NCBI GenBank assembly: GCA_017163975.1
Contig: JAFFSR010000097.1
Coordinates: forward strand, 620,001 to 684,000
Reading direction: 5' to 3'
Length of the DNA stretch: 64,000 nucleotides
Origin: Anastatus disparis
Lineage: Eukaryota > Arthropoda > Insecta > Hymenoptera > Eupelmidae
Shown: piece after piece, positions 12,091 to 23,714 of the stretch
How positions within the stretch are numbered: position 1 is the stretch's first letter
Layout: each line of letters opens with the position of its first letter
Notes under the pieces: model-generated
Seen by the model: only the letters and a program-made list of their open reading frames with translations
Database searches by the model: none
Told to the model about the DNA's origin: nothing
Translations under genes and position numbers: made by a program

Positions 12091-12390
12091 CCCTTTGAGA
12101 ACCAAAGTACATTACAATGTACATTGACATTTTTTGGTTTTTTTGAAATCGTACATAAGTGGCTTCAAATTTTGTAAAAAAAATATGTGTATTAGATTAA
12201 AGTGGATATTTCAGATCTCAAACTGAGGGCCTTAGTTATTATATCTTTGATAAAAACTGGAAAAACTTGAAAAGAAAAAAGTGAAAAAAAAATTTTTTAT
12301 TGCAAAAATTGCTTAATAAATAAACACTTATCATCGCTAAATGGTTATCAGAACTTTTCATGATGAAACAAAAATTCCGTTCTGAAAGGG
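12091..12390. mobile_element. 300-bp piggyBac-type MITE
   Basis: TTAA at 12087-12090 and 12391-12394 flank a segment starting CCCTTTGAGAAC and ending GTTCTGAAAGGG. TTAA duplication with CCCTTT ends is the piggyBac hallmark. No transposase inside, so it is non-autonomous. A second element with the same ends is at 32627-32757. Confidence 0.85.
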
Positions 12391-12700
12391 TTAATTCATT
12401 TTAACGTGTCTTAAAATTACTTAAAATGATTATGTTTATTTTTATATAATTATTTCAAATAAAACAAAAAAAAAACAACGTGCCATTAAATACCATAAAT
12501 TGTTTATTATTTAACTTATGTTAAAAATTATTCAATGTAAAGTTTAAATGGAGGTACCTTTTTAGGTGGTGTAGAAATCTGTTATTCTTATAAAACTTAA
12601 ATAAAAATCTTCAACTATAGTTATAAACAATTAAAATGAAATTAAAATGATATAGTAAGTAAGATGTAATTATATAATCTTAAAATATTAGAATTTATAA

Positions 12701-12746
12701 ATGGGGGATGATCGAGCAGCGCGAGCAGGGGGAACTCCCCCCCTAG
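12701..12746 (+). mobile_element. Helitron 3' terminus candidate
   Basis: A GAGCAGCGCGAGCAG stretch is followed by the hairpin GGGGGAACTCCCCC (12728-12741) and CTAG at 12743-12746, with T as the next base. Hairpin plus CTRR, cut between the element and T, is the Helitron 3' end rule. It lies downstream of the helicase remnant in the same orientation. Confidence 0.6.
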
Positions 12747-12847
12747 TATATATATATATATACGGGATATATCATGTCAAGTCCCATGCACGCACACACA
12801 TTGGTTTATATACATATGGGATGTTTAATGTCAACTCGCTTGCATAT

Positions 12848-12909
<62 letters not shown>
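12747..12909. repeat. (TA)n tracts around an ATGTCAACTCGC repeat
   Basis: TA tracts at about 12748-12762 and 12850-12909 enclose ATCATGTCAAGTCCCATGCA and ATGTCAACTCGCTTGCAT units. The same units recur on the minus strand at 32870-33006 and in part (GGGACATTTCACGTCAACT) at 39249-39267. Confidence 0.8.
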
Positions 12910-12913
<4 letters not shown>

Positions 12914-13495
12914 ACGGGGAATATATTTAAATGAACACAAACTTAAATATATCTGTGGGTTTCACGTGTACTTACTGTAAGTACACGTGCACTTACCGTT
13001 AAACAACTGACTTTTGGTTTACAGACAATCAGCCAAGTTCAACACGGCTGATCTACTTCGACTATCTTTTTTTACTAGAAAAGTCAATTAAACAATATTT
13101 AAAACCTAGCAGAACTTCGCTTAGAAGTTCTGCCTCCCGGACATCTGGTGCGACGAAACCCACGGCATGTATCCGAGAACTCTATCGAATATTGTTGATT
13201 AAGAAAGAGTGTATTTTATTTGATGTATATAAATAGAGACAAGATATGATTAAATCAATAAGAAATAAAACTAGGCAACAGTCGAGAATTAACTTTGGTT
13301 TTACTCTACTTTATTCAAGCAATTACTAAACTTAATACAATCAAATGAAACTATAGAAGCATTATATTAAATATAAAATCAAGTAATTATTTTTATTCAC
13401 TGAATAGAAATAATAATTAAACTAAGCTAACCTAACGCCCGTAGCACTGACGCGAACAACTGTCTCTAACGCCATACGCATTATTCGCAAATACA
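12910..13495 (+). mobile_element. Solo LTR candidate
   Basis: Begins TGTTACGGGGAA directly after a TA tract and may end ...AAATACA near 13495. Contains ATCTGGTGCGACGA (about 13144-13157), a hairpin with arms AGAACTTC/GAAGTTCT (about 13112-13133), a TATA box (TATATAAATAGAG near 13226) and AATAAAA (near 13264) at LTR-like spacing. The AT-rich flank makes the target duplication ambiguous (TATA). No internal retroelement genes adjoin it. Confidence 0.6.
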
Positions 13496-13948
13496 TATAA
13501 AAGATATACGCAGTAGTCTGCAGATTTAAATGTGAAATCAGTACTGAATCAGTACGAACTTTTTTAACAGGGCTGAAGCATCATTATTTATTGTTTATAA
13601 AATTTATATTTGTTCTTGTGGGCGCCTATCAATCTTCCTGGAAATCTGAACGCCATGCAGGGGAACAAATTTTGAAATTTCTTATATCGTTTGATAATTA
13701 TAAAGACATTTTCATGGAATTCAAGATTCTGGTTATTTCTGCTAAACGTCAATCTCGACAGCAAATTTTGAAATTTTTTACAACTATAGTAATTTTATAT
13801 ATTTTTTCATAGGGCGTATTTTACAACACTCGGCTATACTTAACATTGTCTATAATCCGTAGGAACAGCTTTCAAAAATTTCTTAAATGAAGTTTTTATC
13901 GTTTTCAGTCATTGAAAAAGTATTATGTAAAATTAATGAAATGTATCA
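13496..13948. other. Spacer with a short unsupported frame
   Basis: A 73-codon frame at 13591-13812 contains a repeated QILKF segment but matches nothing I know. Otherwise featureless. Confidence 0.4.
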
Positions 13949-13952
13949 TTAA

Positions 13953-14307
13953 CGGCATGTCGGAGCCCCCCTCCCTCCTCTTTATAATATTTTTATTAAA
14001 CGCTTATTAAGAAATAGTGCGTCAAACCATGTTCTTTCGCTACCGTCAGAAAATTCATAATATTAATCCCGAGTGCGGACAAGACAAGGAATACACCAAA
14101 ACACTATACATAAAAAGTTATAAGCAAACTTTCTATGTATAGTATTTTGAGATTAGGCTTATCGAGCTTGACTTCTAATTTTTATTCAAATAGTATCAAC
14201 ATAGTTTTAGTGCGCACAAATCATCATACTCGTTTAAATAATGAATTTAAAAAGATATCAATAAAATAAAAAAAACAAAAATTGATTCTAACGACTCCGA
14301 CATCCCT
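13953..14307. mobile_element. 355-bp TTAA MITE, ATGTCGGAG family, copy A (complete)
   Basis: TTAA at 13949-13952 and 14308-14311. Ends are CGGCATGTCGGAG and, read inward from the right, AGGGATGTCGGAG. The family recurs at 19244 (copy B) and 54392 (copy C), which are in the opposite orientation and share internal sequence such as the TTTTTAAATTC block and a GTCCGCACT motif. Confidence 0.8.
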
Positions 14308-14311
14308 TTAA

Positions 14312-14804
14312 TGAGAAAGACACAAAAACATCTTTGAACAATTAATCAGTCAATAGGGTAAGTGTATGAGTTACAGTGCACCCTCCTATTACCGCCACTT
14401 GCATCATATTTCATTATATTAAAATAAATTTATGCATTAATTATTAATAACAAAAAAATTTTCAACATTTTTAAAGTATAATTTAATTGTTACCAAAAGA
14501 AAATTCTAACAAATCGACTTTTAAAATATTATAAATAATATTTGAAATTTTTTTAATACAATCATCGCATTTTTTGTGTATGCGTTATCAAAAAGCTTAA
14601 GAATTTCATGTTTAATCAGATTGTAAATAAAGTACAAGAAATGTATTTCGATAATACATAAATGCATTTTATTATAATAAAATATCTACAGGTTAAGAAA
14701 AAAATTTTAAATTAGCGTTATTAAAATTATTTTGATTATTTTTTAACAAAATCCGTTAATTGAAACAGAATCTTGTATATGTTTGTTTTATCGTGCGCGA
14801 TAAC
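14312..14804. other. AT-rich spacer
   Basis: No gene or repeat recognised except the 12-mer GCGCGATAACTA directly before the element at 14807, which recurs at about 21043. Confidence 0.4.
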
Positions 14805-15046
14805 TACCCAATAAGCACACATCTGAAAAAAAGAATTCTTTAAGAATTCGCGAATGTCCGCCCTGAAGTTAATATAGAATATTTAAAAAGTATTCATAAA
14901 ATATTTACAAAGTATTCTTTTACGAAAATTTATATAAAAAATAACTCTTTAACGTATCTTTTTAAATATTTTAAAAGGATTAAAAAAGTATTCATATAGA
15001 AACGGCAATCATAATCCATAAGTATTCATAAAGTAGTCAGAAAGTA

Positions 15047-15276
15047 CCGTAAAGGACGTAGTTCCTGATCAGGGCGTAATTTCTGATCATTATTTATTAT
15101 AAATCATAATCCATAAGATTTTAGTAGGAAAAACTTTTTTTTAATTCATGAGAAAAAATAGATTGAGTGTAAGAAATGCTTCGTTTGTGTGAAAAAGAAA
15201 TATGCTATTACTTTTTTACATGTAAATATGTGATCAGAAATACCTCCTAAGCGATCAGAAATTACGTCCTTCACGG
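15047..15276. mobile_element. 230-bp TA MITE nested in copy 1
   Basis: TA at 15045-15046 and 15277-15278. Ends are CCGTAAAGGACGTAGTTCC and, inward from the right, CCGTGAAGGACGTAATTTC, each followed by TGATC. Copy 2 of the host element lacks this block and reads straight through AAAAAGTATACTTTT, giving the empty site. Confidence 0.85.
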
Positions 15277-15838
15277 TATACTTTTTAAACACTGATTTTC
15301 TACTAACTTAGTCACTTTCAAAAATTAAAAGATGCAATGTATTTTTTATTGCTATTCAGATTATTTTAAAATCATTTTGAATTTCGATTTTCATGAAATT
15401 CCAAATTAAAAACTTGAAATTTCTGAGAATTTATAAATTTTAAAAATTTCATTTGATTCATCAATTTATTAGTTAATAATTTAAATAATTCTTATCTATT
15501 TTAAGCAAAATAATTCTTATCATTTTATAAACAAAACATATGAATATTTTAAGTGTACTTGAAATAAATTCTCATTTTTAGAATTCAAACAAATATTTAA
15601 ACATTTTTTTCAATTTAAATTACATGAACCATAAGTTTACGAAAAATTTCTTCTTTACTATTTTTATTAAATTAAGGTACTTTATAAATATTTAATAAAT
15701 TTTTACTTGAATCATTTAAATGAAAATGAAGTTTGACTAATATTACTAACAATGAATAATTAACTAACAAATTTATTAACATTTGTTATGCTTATACCGA
15801 TGAACATAAGATTAGATAATTTTCGAAACAGATGAGTT

Positions 15839-16203
15839 CGCCCTACCAAAAAAAGTCAGGTGAGAAATCACCTGATTTCTCAGGTGATTTATCATGCCAA
15901 AATCTCATGTGATTATTTTTCTTTGTTCTTACACGTTTCAAACCATACTTAGTCAATTGAGAACTATTTTTGAAAATTTTGAATTTAGAAAATTTTTTAA
16001 AGAATTTGGGAAAAAATGTTGACTAATTTTAGAAAAAATTTTCTAAGTTCAAATTTTCAAAAATTTTCAAAAATAGTTCTCAATCGAGTAAGTATGGTTT
16101 GAAACGTGTAAAAACATAAAAAATAATCACATGAGATTTTGGCATGATAAATCACCTAAAAAATCAGGTGATTTCTCACCTGATTTTTTTTTTTAACAGG
16201 GCG
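15839..16203. mobile_element. 365-bp palindromic MITE, CAGGTGAGAAATCACCTG family, copy 1
   Basis: The two halves are near-perfect reverse complements; ends are CGCCCT...AGGGCG followed inward by an A-run and GTCAGGTGAGAAATCACC. Absent from the corresponding site in the sister element at 17640-17700. A second copy is at 46667-47022. No coding potential. Confidence 0.8.
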
Positions 16204-16785
16204 TAGCCGAGTCATGGGCGATAGTATTTCTTGTTCTGTTTGACATCCTCAGAAACCGGGGTTTGAATCACAAACAAATAATTTTTTCTCTTTTTTTAAT
16301 TTTATAGCTTATTTTCAATTAATTATAACATTTTTGGTTTTTTATAATCATTTAAAATGAAAGGGTTATTTATAATTTGATGATTAAAGAAGAAAGTATT
16401 TTGACAATTCCATTAAATCAAAAGAATTCTTTGTGAATACTTTGTAAATACGTTAAAAATATTCATTAATAAATAAAGCAACCATTAAGAACTTTTGATC
16501 AATACTGTTGTTTACGAAAGTATGCATAAAGAATTCTTTTTCAATTCTCACTTTAACACCGTTTGCTTGTTGGGTAAACAAATTTTTCGGTATAATTTTA
16601 GTTATTGTGCTCCCTTGCGCCTGAACATTGAGGCAAACATAACCTTATAAGTTCATCAAAAGTCGTGCGATGAAGGTAAGAGTGAGGAAAAATAAAGCTT
16701 TGAATTATAATAAATATAATAATTTTTTTGTTAGATAATGTTTATTTATAATTTCTGTATTTATAAATATGTTTATAGAATATTA

Positions 16786-16871
16786 ATGATGGAGAAAGTA
16801 AAACGCATGCAATATAAAAAAGAAAATATTACTGCTGCAATAGAGGCAGTACAAGCCGGCATGTCTAAAAA
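16786..16871 (+). pseudogene. pogo-like transposase, 5' part (before insertion)
   Basis: Frame from ATG 16786 reads MMEKVKRMQYKKENITAAI then EAVQAGMSK, the first helices of a psq/CENP-B-type helix-turn-helix that binds transposon ends. It is cut at 16871 by the element at 16872-18056 and continues in frame at 18057 with NAASRKFQIPRSTLH. A GTAAGAG at 16676 and TTAG near 16735 could bound a 5' untranslated intron. See the next entry for the rest of the gene. Confidence 0.8.
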
Positions 16872-18056
16872 CCCAATAAGCACACATCTGGAAAAAAGAA
16901 TTCTCTAAGAATTCACGAATGTCCGCTCTGAAATTAATATAAAATATATTAAAGTATTCATAAAATATTCACAAAGTATTCTTCCACAAAATTTAAATAA
17001 AAAATAACTCTTTAACGTATCTTTATAAATATTTTAAAAGGATTAAGAAAGTATTCATAAAGAATTCTTTTTTGAAACAGCAATCACAATCCAAAGTATT
17101 CATAAAGTAGTCAAAAAGTATACTTTTGAAACACTGATTTTCTAATAACTTAGTCACTTTCAAAAATCGAAAGATGTCATGGATATTTTATTGCTTTTCA
17201 GATTATTTTAAAATCATTTTTAATTTTGATTTTCATGAAATTCAAAATTGAAAACTTGAAATTCCTGATAATTTTATAAATTGTAAAAATTCAATTTAAT
17301 TAATCATTTAATAATATAAATAATTTTAATCTATTTTAAACAAAAAAATTGTTAACATTTTATAAAATAAAATATATAAATATTTTAAGTGTATTTAAAA
17401 TAAATTCTCATTTTGAGAATTTAAACAAATATCTAAACATTCTTCAATTTAAATTAAATTAACCATGACATCACAAAAAATTTCTTTTATTAAATTAAGG
17501 TATCTCTTGAACATTTAATAAATTTTTACTTAAATTATTCAAATAAAAATGTAGTTTGGCTAATATTATTAACCATGAATAATTAACTAACAAATTTACT
17601 AACATTTCTTATGCTTATACCAATGAACATCTACAAGTTTCGAGAATTTATTAACAGATGAGTTGGTAGCCAAGTAGACTAAGTCATTGGCAACGATTTT
17701 TTTTTATTTTGTTTGACATCCTCATGAACCATGGTTCGAATCTCGAACAAATAATTTTTTTTTTTTTTTAATTTAATAGCTTATTTTTAATTAATTATAA
17801 CATTTTTGGTTTTTTATAATCATTTAAAATGAAAGGGTTATTTATAATTTGATGATTAAAAAAGTATTTTCCGAATTTGATTTAATCAAAAGAATTGTTT
17901 GTGAATACTTTGTGAATACTTTAAAAACTAAAGTGGTCGGACATTCGTGAATAAGCAAAGCAATCATTAAGAACTCTTTATTGATACTTTCGTTTACGGA
18001 AGTATACATAAAGAATTCTTTTTTAATTCTCTCTTTGACACCGTTTGCTTGTTGGG
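16872..18056. mobile_element. CCCN4AGCA element, copy 2 (1.19 kb) inside a transposase gene
   Basis: Starts CCCAATAAGCACACATC and ends GTTTGCTTGTTGGG. AA at 16870-16871 is repeated at 18057-18058. Taking out the element and one AA restores the codon run Ser-Lys-Asn-Ala-Ala of the transposase, so the 2-bp duplication and both ends are fixed by the reading frame. Sister of 14807-16574; noncoding. Confidence 0.9.
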
Positions 18057-19243
18057 AATGCAGCTAGTCGCAAGTTTCAAATACCTCGTTCAACACTGCA
18101 TGAGAAAATGATAAAAAAATATCCAGATAAAAAACCTGGCCCTGCAAGCGTAATTCCGCCACATGAAGAAGAAACATTTGTTAAATGGATTTTTTGGTGC
18201 AATAAGCACGGCTTACCAATAACAAAAGCCCATCTTGTAAACAGTGTCAAGATGATTGTCCAAAAAATGGATATAGAAAATCCATTTAATGAAAGTGGTC
18301 CAGGTCGGTCTTGGTACGAGGGATTCCTTAGACGTCATGAAACTGTAAGAGAAAGATTGAGTGAGAATATAACTCATTCTCGAGCTGCCGTGAGTGAAGT
18401 AGGCTTGAAAAATTGGTTTCATTATGTTGAATGTTACTTAAGAGAAAAGAATTTAATCAAGACTGAGGCATCAAGAATCTTTAATGCAGATGAAACTGCT
18501 GTTTCATTAAATTTCAAAAAAATGAAAGTTTTAACAAATAAGAGCAACAAAAATGTCTACAATATATTAGATAATAATGAAAAACAAACTTTGACTAACT
18601 CTTCTAATCACAGCCAGTGCATCAGGGCAAGTTGCACCACCACTCATTCTTTTTCCAGGTCAAAGAATATCACAAGATATATTTGCCAAAATGCCAAAAA
18701 GTTGGAGCTATGGAAAATCTGAAACAGGTTGGATGTTCGCAGAGAACTTTTTTGAGTATATTGCTAATGTTTTCAATCCTTGGCTTATAGAAAATAAAAT
18801 AGAAAAACCAGTGATTTTGTATGTTGATGGACATGCTTCTCACATATCTCAATCACTTACAGAATATTGCAGAGAAAATCAGATCGAGTTAATATCTCTT
18901 CATCCTAACTCATTTGGAATATATTGAAAGTAAAATTGAACCATCAATTTTAGAAGCTTTTAAAGTTGCTAGTGAATCAAATACATATACTGTTGAAGTA
19001 GAAAACATTAATTTGTTTCATTTATGGAATGATTTACATAAATCTGTGAAAAATAGTTGTTTAGACTCAGTTGAAAAAATATCCATCGCAGAGGAAGAAA
19101 GTAACTCAAAAAAATATTCTGAAAAAAAATTAAAAATAAATTATGTTTAAGGCTTCGAAGGTGATTTTGCACATGATCAGGCTGTTTCAAGTCCAACAAA
19201 GAAACAGGAATTTTCCATCGACAGTTTTATAAGTCAAAATTAA
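18057..19243 (+). pseudogene. pogo-like transposase (psq HTH, CENP-B HTH, DDE_1), main part
   Basis: Continues the helix-turn-helix (NAASRKFQIPRSTLHEKM), then a second CENP-B-like DNA-binding region (PHEEETFVKWIFWCNKHGLP; GPGRSWYEGFLRRH), then the pogo/Tigger DDE_1 catalytic fold: first Asp in FNADETAVSL (near 18481), second in LYVDGHASHIS (near 18817). A frameshift near 18590 shifts the frame. After LISLHPNS at about 18913 the usual segment with the third Asp (HxxQPLD) is missing, and sequence resumes with LEYIESKIEPSILEAF. So catalysis is lost by deletion, apart from the inserted element. The frame ends where MITE copy B begins. Expected role: cut-and-paste transposase of a Tc1/mariner-pogo element. 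Confidence 0.85.
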
Positions 19244-19590
19244 CGGCATGTTGGAGCTGCAGCAATCGAGTTTTGCTTTTTTTATTTTATCAATATCTTT
19301 TTAAATTCTTAAATTAAACAAATATAATGACTTGTCCGCACTAAAGCTATATTAATACAATAATTTTTGTTAAAATAAAAAATCATTTGGATTTGTTATT
19401 TTTTTATGAGCTTAGATTGGAAATTAGATATCGAACTCGACAAACCTAACCTTAAAATACGATACATTGAAAGTTTTTATTATAACTTTATATGTATAAT
19501 ATTTTGGTAAATTTCTTGAGTTTTTCGCACTAGAGTTTAATCTTACAAATTTTTTCTTTGTAGCAAAGAAACTCGATTAAACGCATCGTT
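19244..19590. mobile_element. TTAA MITE, ATGTCGGAG family, copy B
   Basis: TTAA at 19240-19243 followed by CGGCATGTTGGAGC and internal sequence matching copies A and C. The far end is not recognisable, so it may be truncated. It separates the main body of the pogo-like gene from its probable C-terminal exon. Confidence 0.65.
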
Positions 19591-19982
19591 TATTCATAAG
19601 TTAGGATTGGAAATATTATTAGAAGACGGACAGCTGCGTCATGCTCTGAAGTAAACTGCAAGGAACCACCTGTACGTATGTTTTATTTGTTTATAGATAA
19701 ACACTAATCTTTTTTAATAAATTAAAATTCTTTTTTTATTCAATAAAACTAATCTAATTTTAATTTATTTTGTACAATACATAATAATTCAATACATAAA
19801 TTTTAATTCATAAAATTGAATCAACAATTTATATTTTCAAAAAGATTAATATAATTACTAACTTTTATTATGAACAAAAATATGTTAGTAAAATACATAA
19901 ATTTTTATACTTTTATATTGAAATAATATTTATAATAATCAATTTATAAATCATTTTATAGATAATTATTCCAGTTTGTGAT

Positions 19983-20760
19983 ATGGACAGTGATAGTCTT
20001 CCCATTGGTTCCTACAATTTAGTACTTAATCATGATGGTAATTTTGTTTTTGATGAAAATGATTTAGGAATTTCATCAAAAACTATAAATATTTCTACAC
20101 TGCCATCTAACTGTGATATTAATATGAATCAGAAAATTATTAACAGTAGTGATATTAGATATAATCATAATATAATATTAGATAATAATGAAGATGTTTT
20201 GATGAAGGATACATCTACCCCAATAATTGAGGCTGCAAACCCTATAGATTTTAGGATAAATAATGTAGAACATAAGGTGCTTAATGATAATAATAGCTTT
20301 AAAAAAGTTCCATTATGTGATATTAAAAATAAGGTAGATGTGCAATCGACAAGTACAAATGACAAAGTGTCTATAGAGAATTATTTATATTGGCCCAAAG
20401 AAAAAATTAATCAAAAAAGAAAAAGTTACAAAGTAAGGCTCCAAGTATTTTAACATCTGATTTAGCTAAAAATTGGTTTCAAGAAAAAGAAAATCAAAAA
20501 AGAAAAATTAAAGAAGAAAAAGAAATGAAAAAAAGATAAGACTTGAAAAAAAAACAAATTAAAAAAGAACAAGATGAAGAAAAAAAGAAACTAAAACTCC
20601 AAAGAAAAAAAAGAAGTAAAGAAAAAACCTATAATCAAAAAAGAACAAAATGAAGAAAAGAAGAAATTAAAAATTCAAAAAAAAGAAGTAAAGAAAACAC
20701 CTATAACTAAGAAAAAAATTAATAAATTTACTATTGTTAAAAAAGAAAATTGAATTCTAT
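19983..20760 (+). pseudogene. Probable C-terminal exon of the pogo-like transposase
   Basis: A 156-codon frame (19983-20453) ends with VSIENYLYWPKEKINQKRKS, then in another frame SKAPSILTSDLAKNWFQEKE followed by a long Lys/Glu-rich coiled-coil-like tail broken by stops. The (Y)LYWPKEK...KKRK...P..LTS..W block is what I know from the C-terminal tails of insect Tigger/JRK-like transposases. Preceded by a pyrimidine-poor TTTTATAG near 19960, a possible acceptor. It is probably part of the gene at 16786-19243, separated by MITE B and an intron; independent origin is possible. Confidence 0.55.
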
Positions 20761-21112
20761 AAAAAATTTATTTATTTAATATAAAACAAATTCAAATATG
20801 TTTTATTATTTATTAATATTTATTACTTATATGAAATGTAATTGAAATTCTGACATTATGTAATTAAAGTTTTGACACTATGTTTCTATAAATAAAAATT
20901 ATCAAAATGGATAATATCTTTTTATCCTTCATTATTACTGTTTATTTATTACATCAAATTGTATTCATTGCATGTACAATTGAGGCACAGTAATTATTAC
21001 GCAGATTTCGTCAAGAACACGATAACTAACGCACGGAATTTAATCAAAGGCGCGATAACTAAGGCGCGGTATATAAAAATTTGAAAGTTTGACAGCACGA
21101 TAATTGACTCTT
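20761..21112. other. Spacer with GATAACTA repeats
   Basis: Near 21016-21070 the words ACGATAACTAACGCACGG and CGCGATAACTAAGGCGCGG are repeated in tandem, followed by GTATATAAAAA. No gene. Confidence 0.4.
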
Positions 21113-21319
21113 CCCACACAGCATGAAAGAATTTTGAAATAATTTCATGAAATATTACAAGTAATAATACGTTGAAAGCATTTAAAAAGAACTTAAAAAG
21201 ATAGCTATATTCTTTTCAAAAGAATTTATGAAATAATGAACAGGAAGATTACAAAGTCTTTACAAAAATAATACCAAAAAGGAAACGAAAGTTAAGACAT
21301 GAAATATTACACGATTCCT

Positions 21320-23330
21320 TAGTGAAAGGACTTCGAAAAGCCTTTTTGAAAGAAAACAAGAAAAAAATCAGAAATCTTCCAACGATTCAATTTATAAAAT
21401 AATTTAGAAAGATTTTTGGAATAATCTAAGTTATTTTTTCACCGAATAATTTCAAGATTCTTCCAAAAAGCTTTCATGAAATAATTCATGTAATATTTTG
21501 GTAAAGTCTCAAGAAATCATACATGAAATAATTTTGAAATCTTTTTGAAATATTACATGAAATAACTTATGATGAGAATAAAAGTTATTACATAAATCCT
21601 TACTGAAAGGACTTTGAAAAGACTTCTTGAAAGGAAACAAGAAAGAACTCAGAAATCTTCCAACGATTAAAATCAGAAAATAATTTAGAAAGATTTTCGG
21701 AATGATCTAAGGTATTCTTTCACCGAATTATTCGAAGATTCATTCAAAAAGCTTTCATGAAATAATTCATGTAATATTTTGGTAATGTCTCAAGAAATCT
21801 TACATGAAATAATTTAGAAATCTTTTTGAAATATTTCATGAAATAACTTATGATGGGAATAAAAGTTATAACATAAATCCTTACTGAAAGGACTTTGAAA
21901 AGACTTCTTGAAAGAAAACAAGAAAGAACTCAGAAATCTTCCAACGATTACAATCAGAAAATAATTTAGAAAGATTTTCGGAATGATCTAAGGTATTCTT
22001 TCACCGAATCATTCGAAGATTCATTCAAAAAGCTTTCATGAAATAATTCGTGTAATATTTTGGTAATGTCTCAAGAAATCTTACATGAAATAATTTAGAA
22101 ATCTTTTTGAAATATTTCATGAAATAACTTATGATGAGGATAAAAGTTATTACATAAATCCTTACTGAAAGGACTTTGAAAAGACTTCTTGAAAGGAAAC
22201 AAGAAAGAACTCAGAAATCTTCCAACGATTAAAATCAGAAAATAATTTAGAAAGATTTTCGGAATGATCTAAGGTATTCTTTCACCGAATCATTTCAAGA
22301 TTCATTCAAAAAGCTTTTATGAAATAATTCATGTAATATTTTGGTAAAGTCTCAAGAAATCATGCATGAAATAATTTTGAAATCTTTTTGAAATATTTCA
22401 TGAAATAACTTATGATGAGGATAAAAGTTATTACATAAATCCTTACTGAAAGGACTTTGAAAAGACTTCTTGAAAGGAAACAAGAAAGAACTCAGAAATC
22501 TTCCAACGATTAAAATCAGAAAATAATTTAGAAAGATTTTCGGAATGATCTAAGGTATTCTTTCACCGAATCATTTCAAGATTCATTCAAAAAGCTTTCA
22601 TGAAATAATTCATGTGATATTTTGGTAAAGTCTCAAGAAATCATACATGAAATAACTTTGAAATCTTTTTGAAATATTACATGAAATAACTTATGATGAG
22701 AATAAAAGTTATTACATAAATCCTTACTGAAAGGGCTTTGAAAAGACTTCTTGAAAGGAAACAAGAAAGAACTCAGAAATCTTCCAACGATTAAAATCAG
22801 AAAATAATTTAGAAAGATTTTCGGAATGATCTAAGGTATTCTTTCACCGAATCATTCGAAGATTCATTCAAAAAGCTTTCATGAAATAATTCATGTAATA
22901 CTTTGGTAATGTCTCAAGAAATCTTACATGAAATAATTTAGAAATCTTTTTGAAATATTTCATAAAATAACTTATGATGAGGATAAAAGTTATTACATAA
23001 ATCCTTACTGAAAGGACTTTGAAAAGACTTCTTGAAAGGAAACAAGAAAGAACTCAGAAATCTTCCAACGATTAAAATCAGAAAATAATTTAGAAAGATT
23101 TTCGGAATGATCTAAGGTATTCTTTCACCGAATCATTTCAAGATTCATTCAAAAAGCTTTTATGAAATAATTCATGTAATATTTTGGTAAAGTCTCAAGA
23201 AATCTTACATGAAATAATTTTGAAATCTTTTTGAAATATTTCATGAAATAACTTATGATAAGAATAAAAGTTATTACATGAATCCTTACTGAAAGGACTT
23301 TGAAAGGACTTTATGAAAGAAAACGTGGAA
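21320..23330. repeat. 281-bp tandem array, about 7 units
   Basis: Unit starts (T-A-C/G-TGAAAGG) fall at 21320, 21601, 21882, 22163, 22444, 22725, 23006 and 23287, exactly 281 bp apart each time. Units include ACTTCTTGAAAGGAAACAAG and ATCTTCCAACGATT and differ by scattered substitutions with no visible indel. The last unit is partial. Confidence 0.95.
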
Positions 23331-23576
23331 GATAACAGAATCATTTAGAAATATTTTCGGGATTAGTTTATAATTTATCCGCTTGATGGCGGTATCTCTT
23401 ACTCTCGCAAGCGGTAAGAGTGCTTCCCGTTTCATGTATAAGGAAAATAAGAATCTTAAATGGAAACTATAAATTGTTATCCGTGCGATGTCTGTGTTAT
23501 GATAACTTCGATTTTAACCGCTGTAAAACTATTCGTAATCCTATGTATAATTATATCATCATATATCCGTTATATA

Positions 23577-23615
23577 TATATATGTGTGTGTGTGTGTGCG
23601 TGTGTGTGTGTGTAT
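23577..23615. repeat. (TA)n(TG)n microsatellite
   Basis: TATATATATATG followed by TG repeats with one interruption. Confidence 0.9.
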
Positions 23616-23714
23616 TGATTCTAAATTGATTCTTAAATAATACAGGAAAGAATAAAATTTCTAGAACTTTACACGTCTCTCAACTAAAGATAGATGAAAA
23701 GATTAATGCATTAT

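Larger units (their letters stand above)
14807..16574. mobile_element. CCCN4AGCA element, copy 1 (1.77 kb, carries two MITEs)
   Basis: Starts CCCAATAAGCACACATCTG and ends with the complement of CCCAACAAGCAAACGG. TA at 14805-14806 is repeated at 16575-16576, a 2-bp target duplication. The body is noncoding, with many AAAGTATTCATAAA-like short repeats, and aligns along its length to copy 2 at 16872-18056. Relative to copy 2 it has two extra blocks, both MITEs (15047-15276 and 15839-16203). No transposase, so non-autonomous. Confidence 0.85.

Noticed and set aside
12701..12980. Frames ending in IYIYIYIY (also at 9543-9761, 46390-46704, 55385-55656)
   Set aside because: Products of TA microsatellites.
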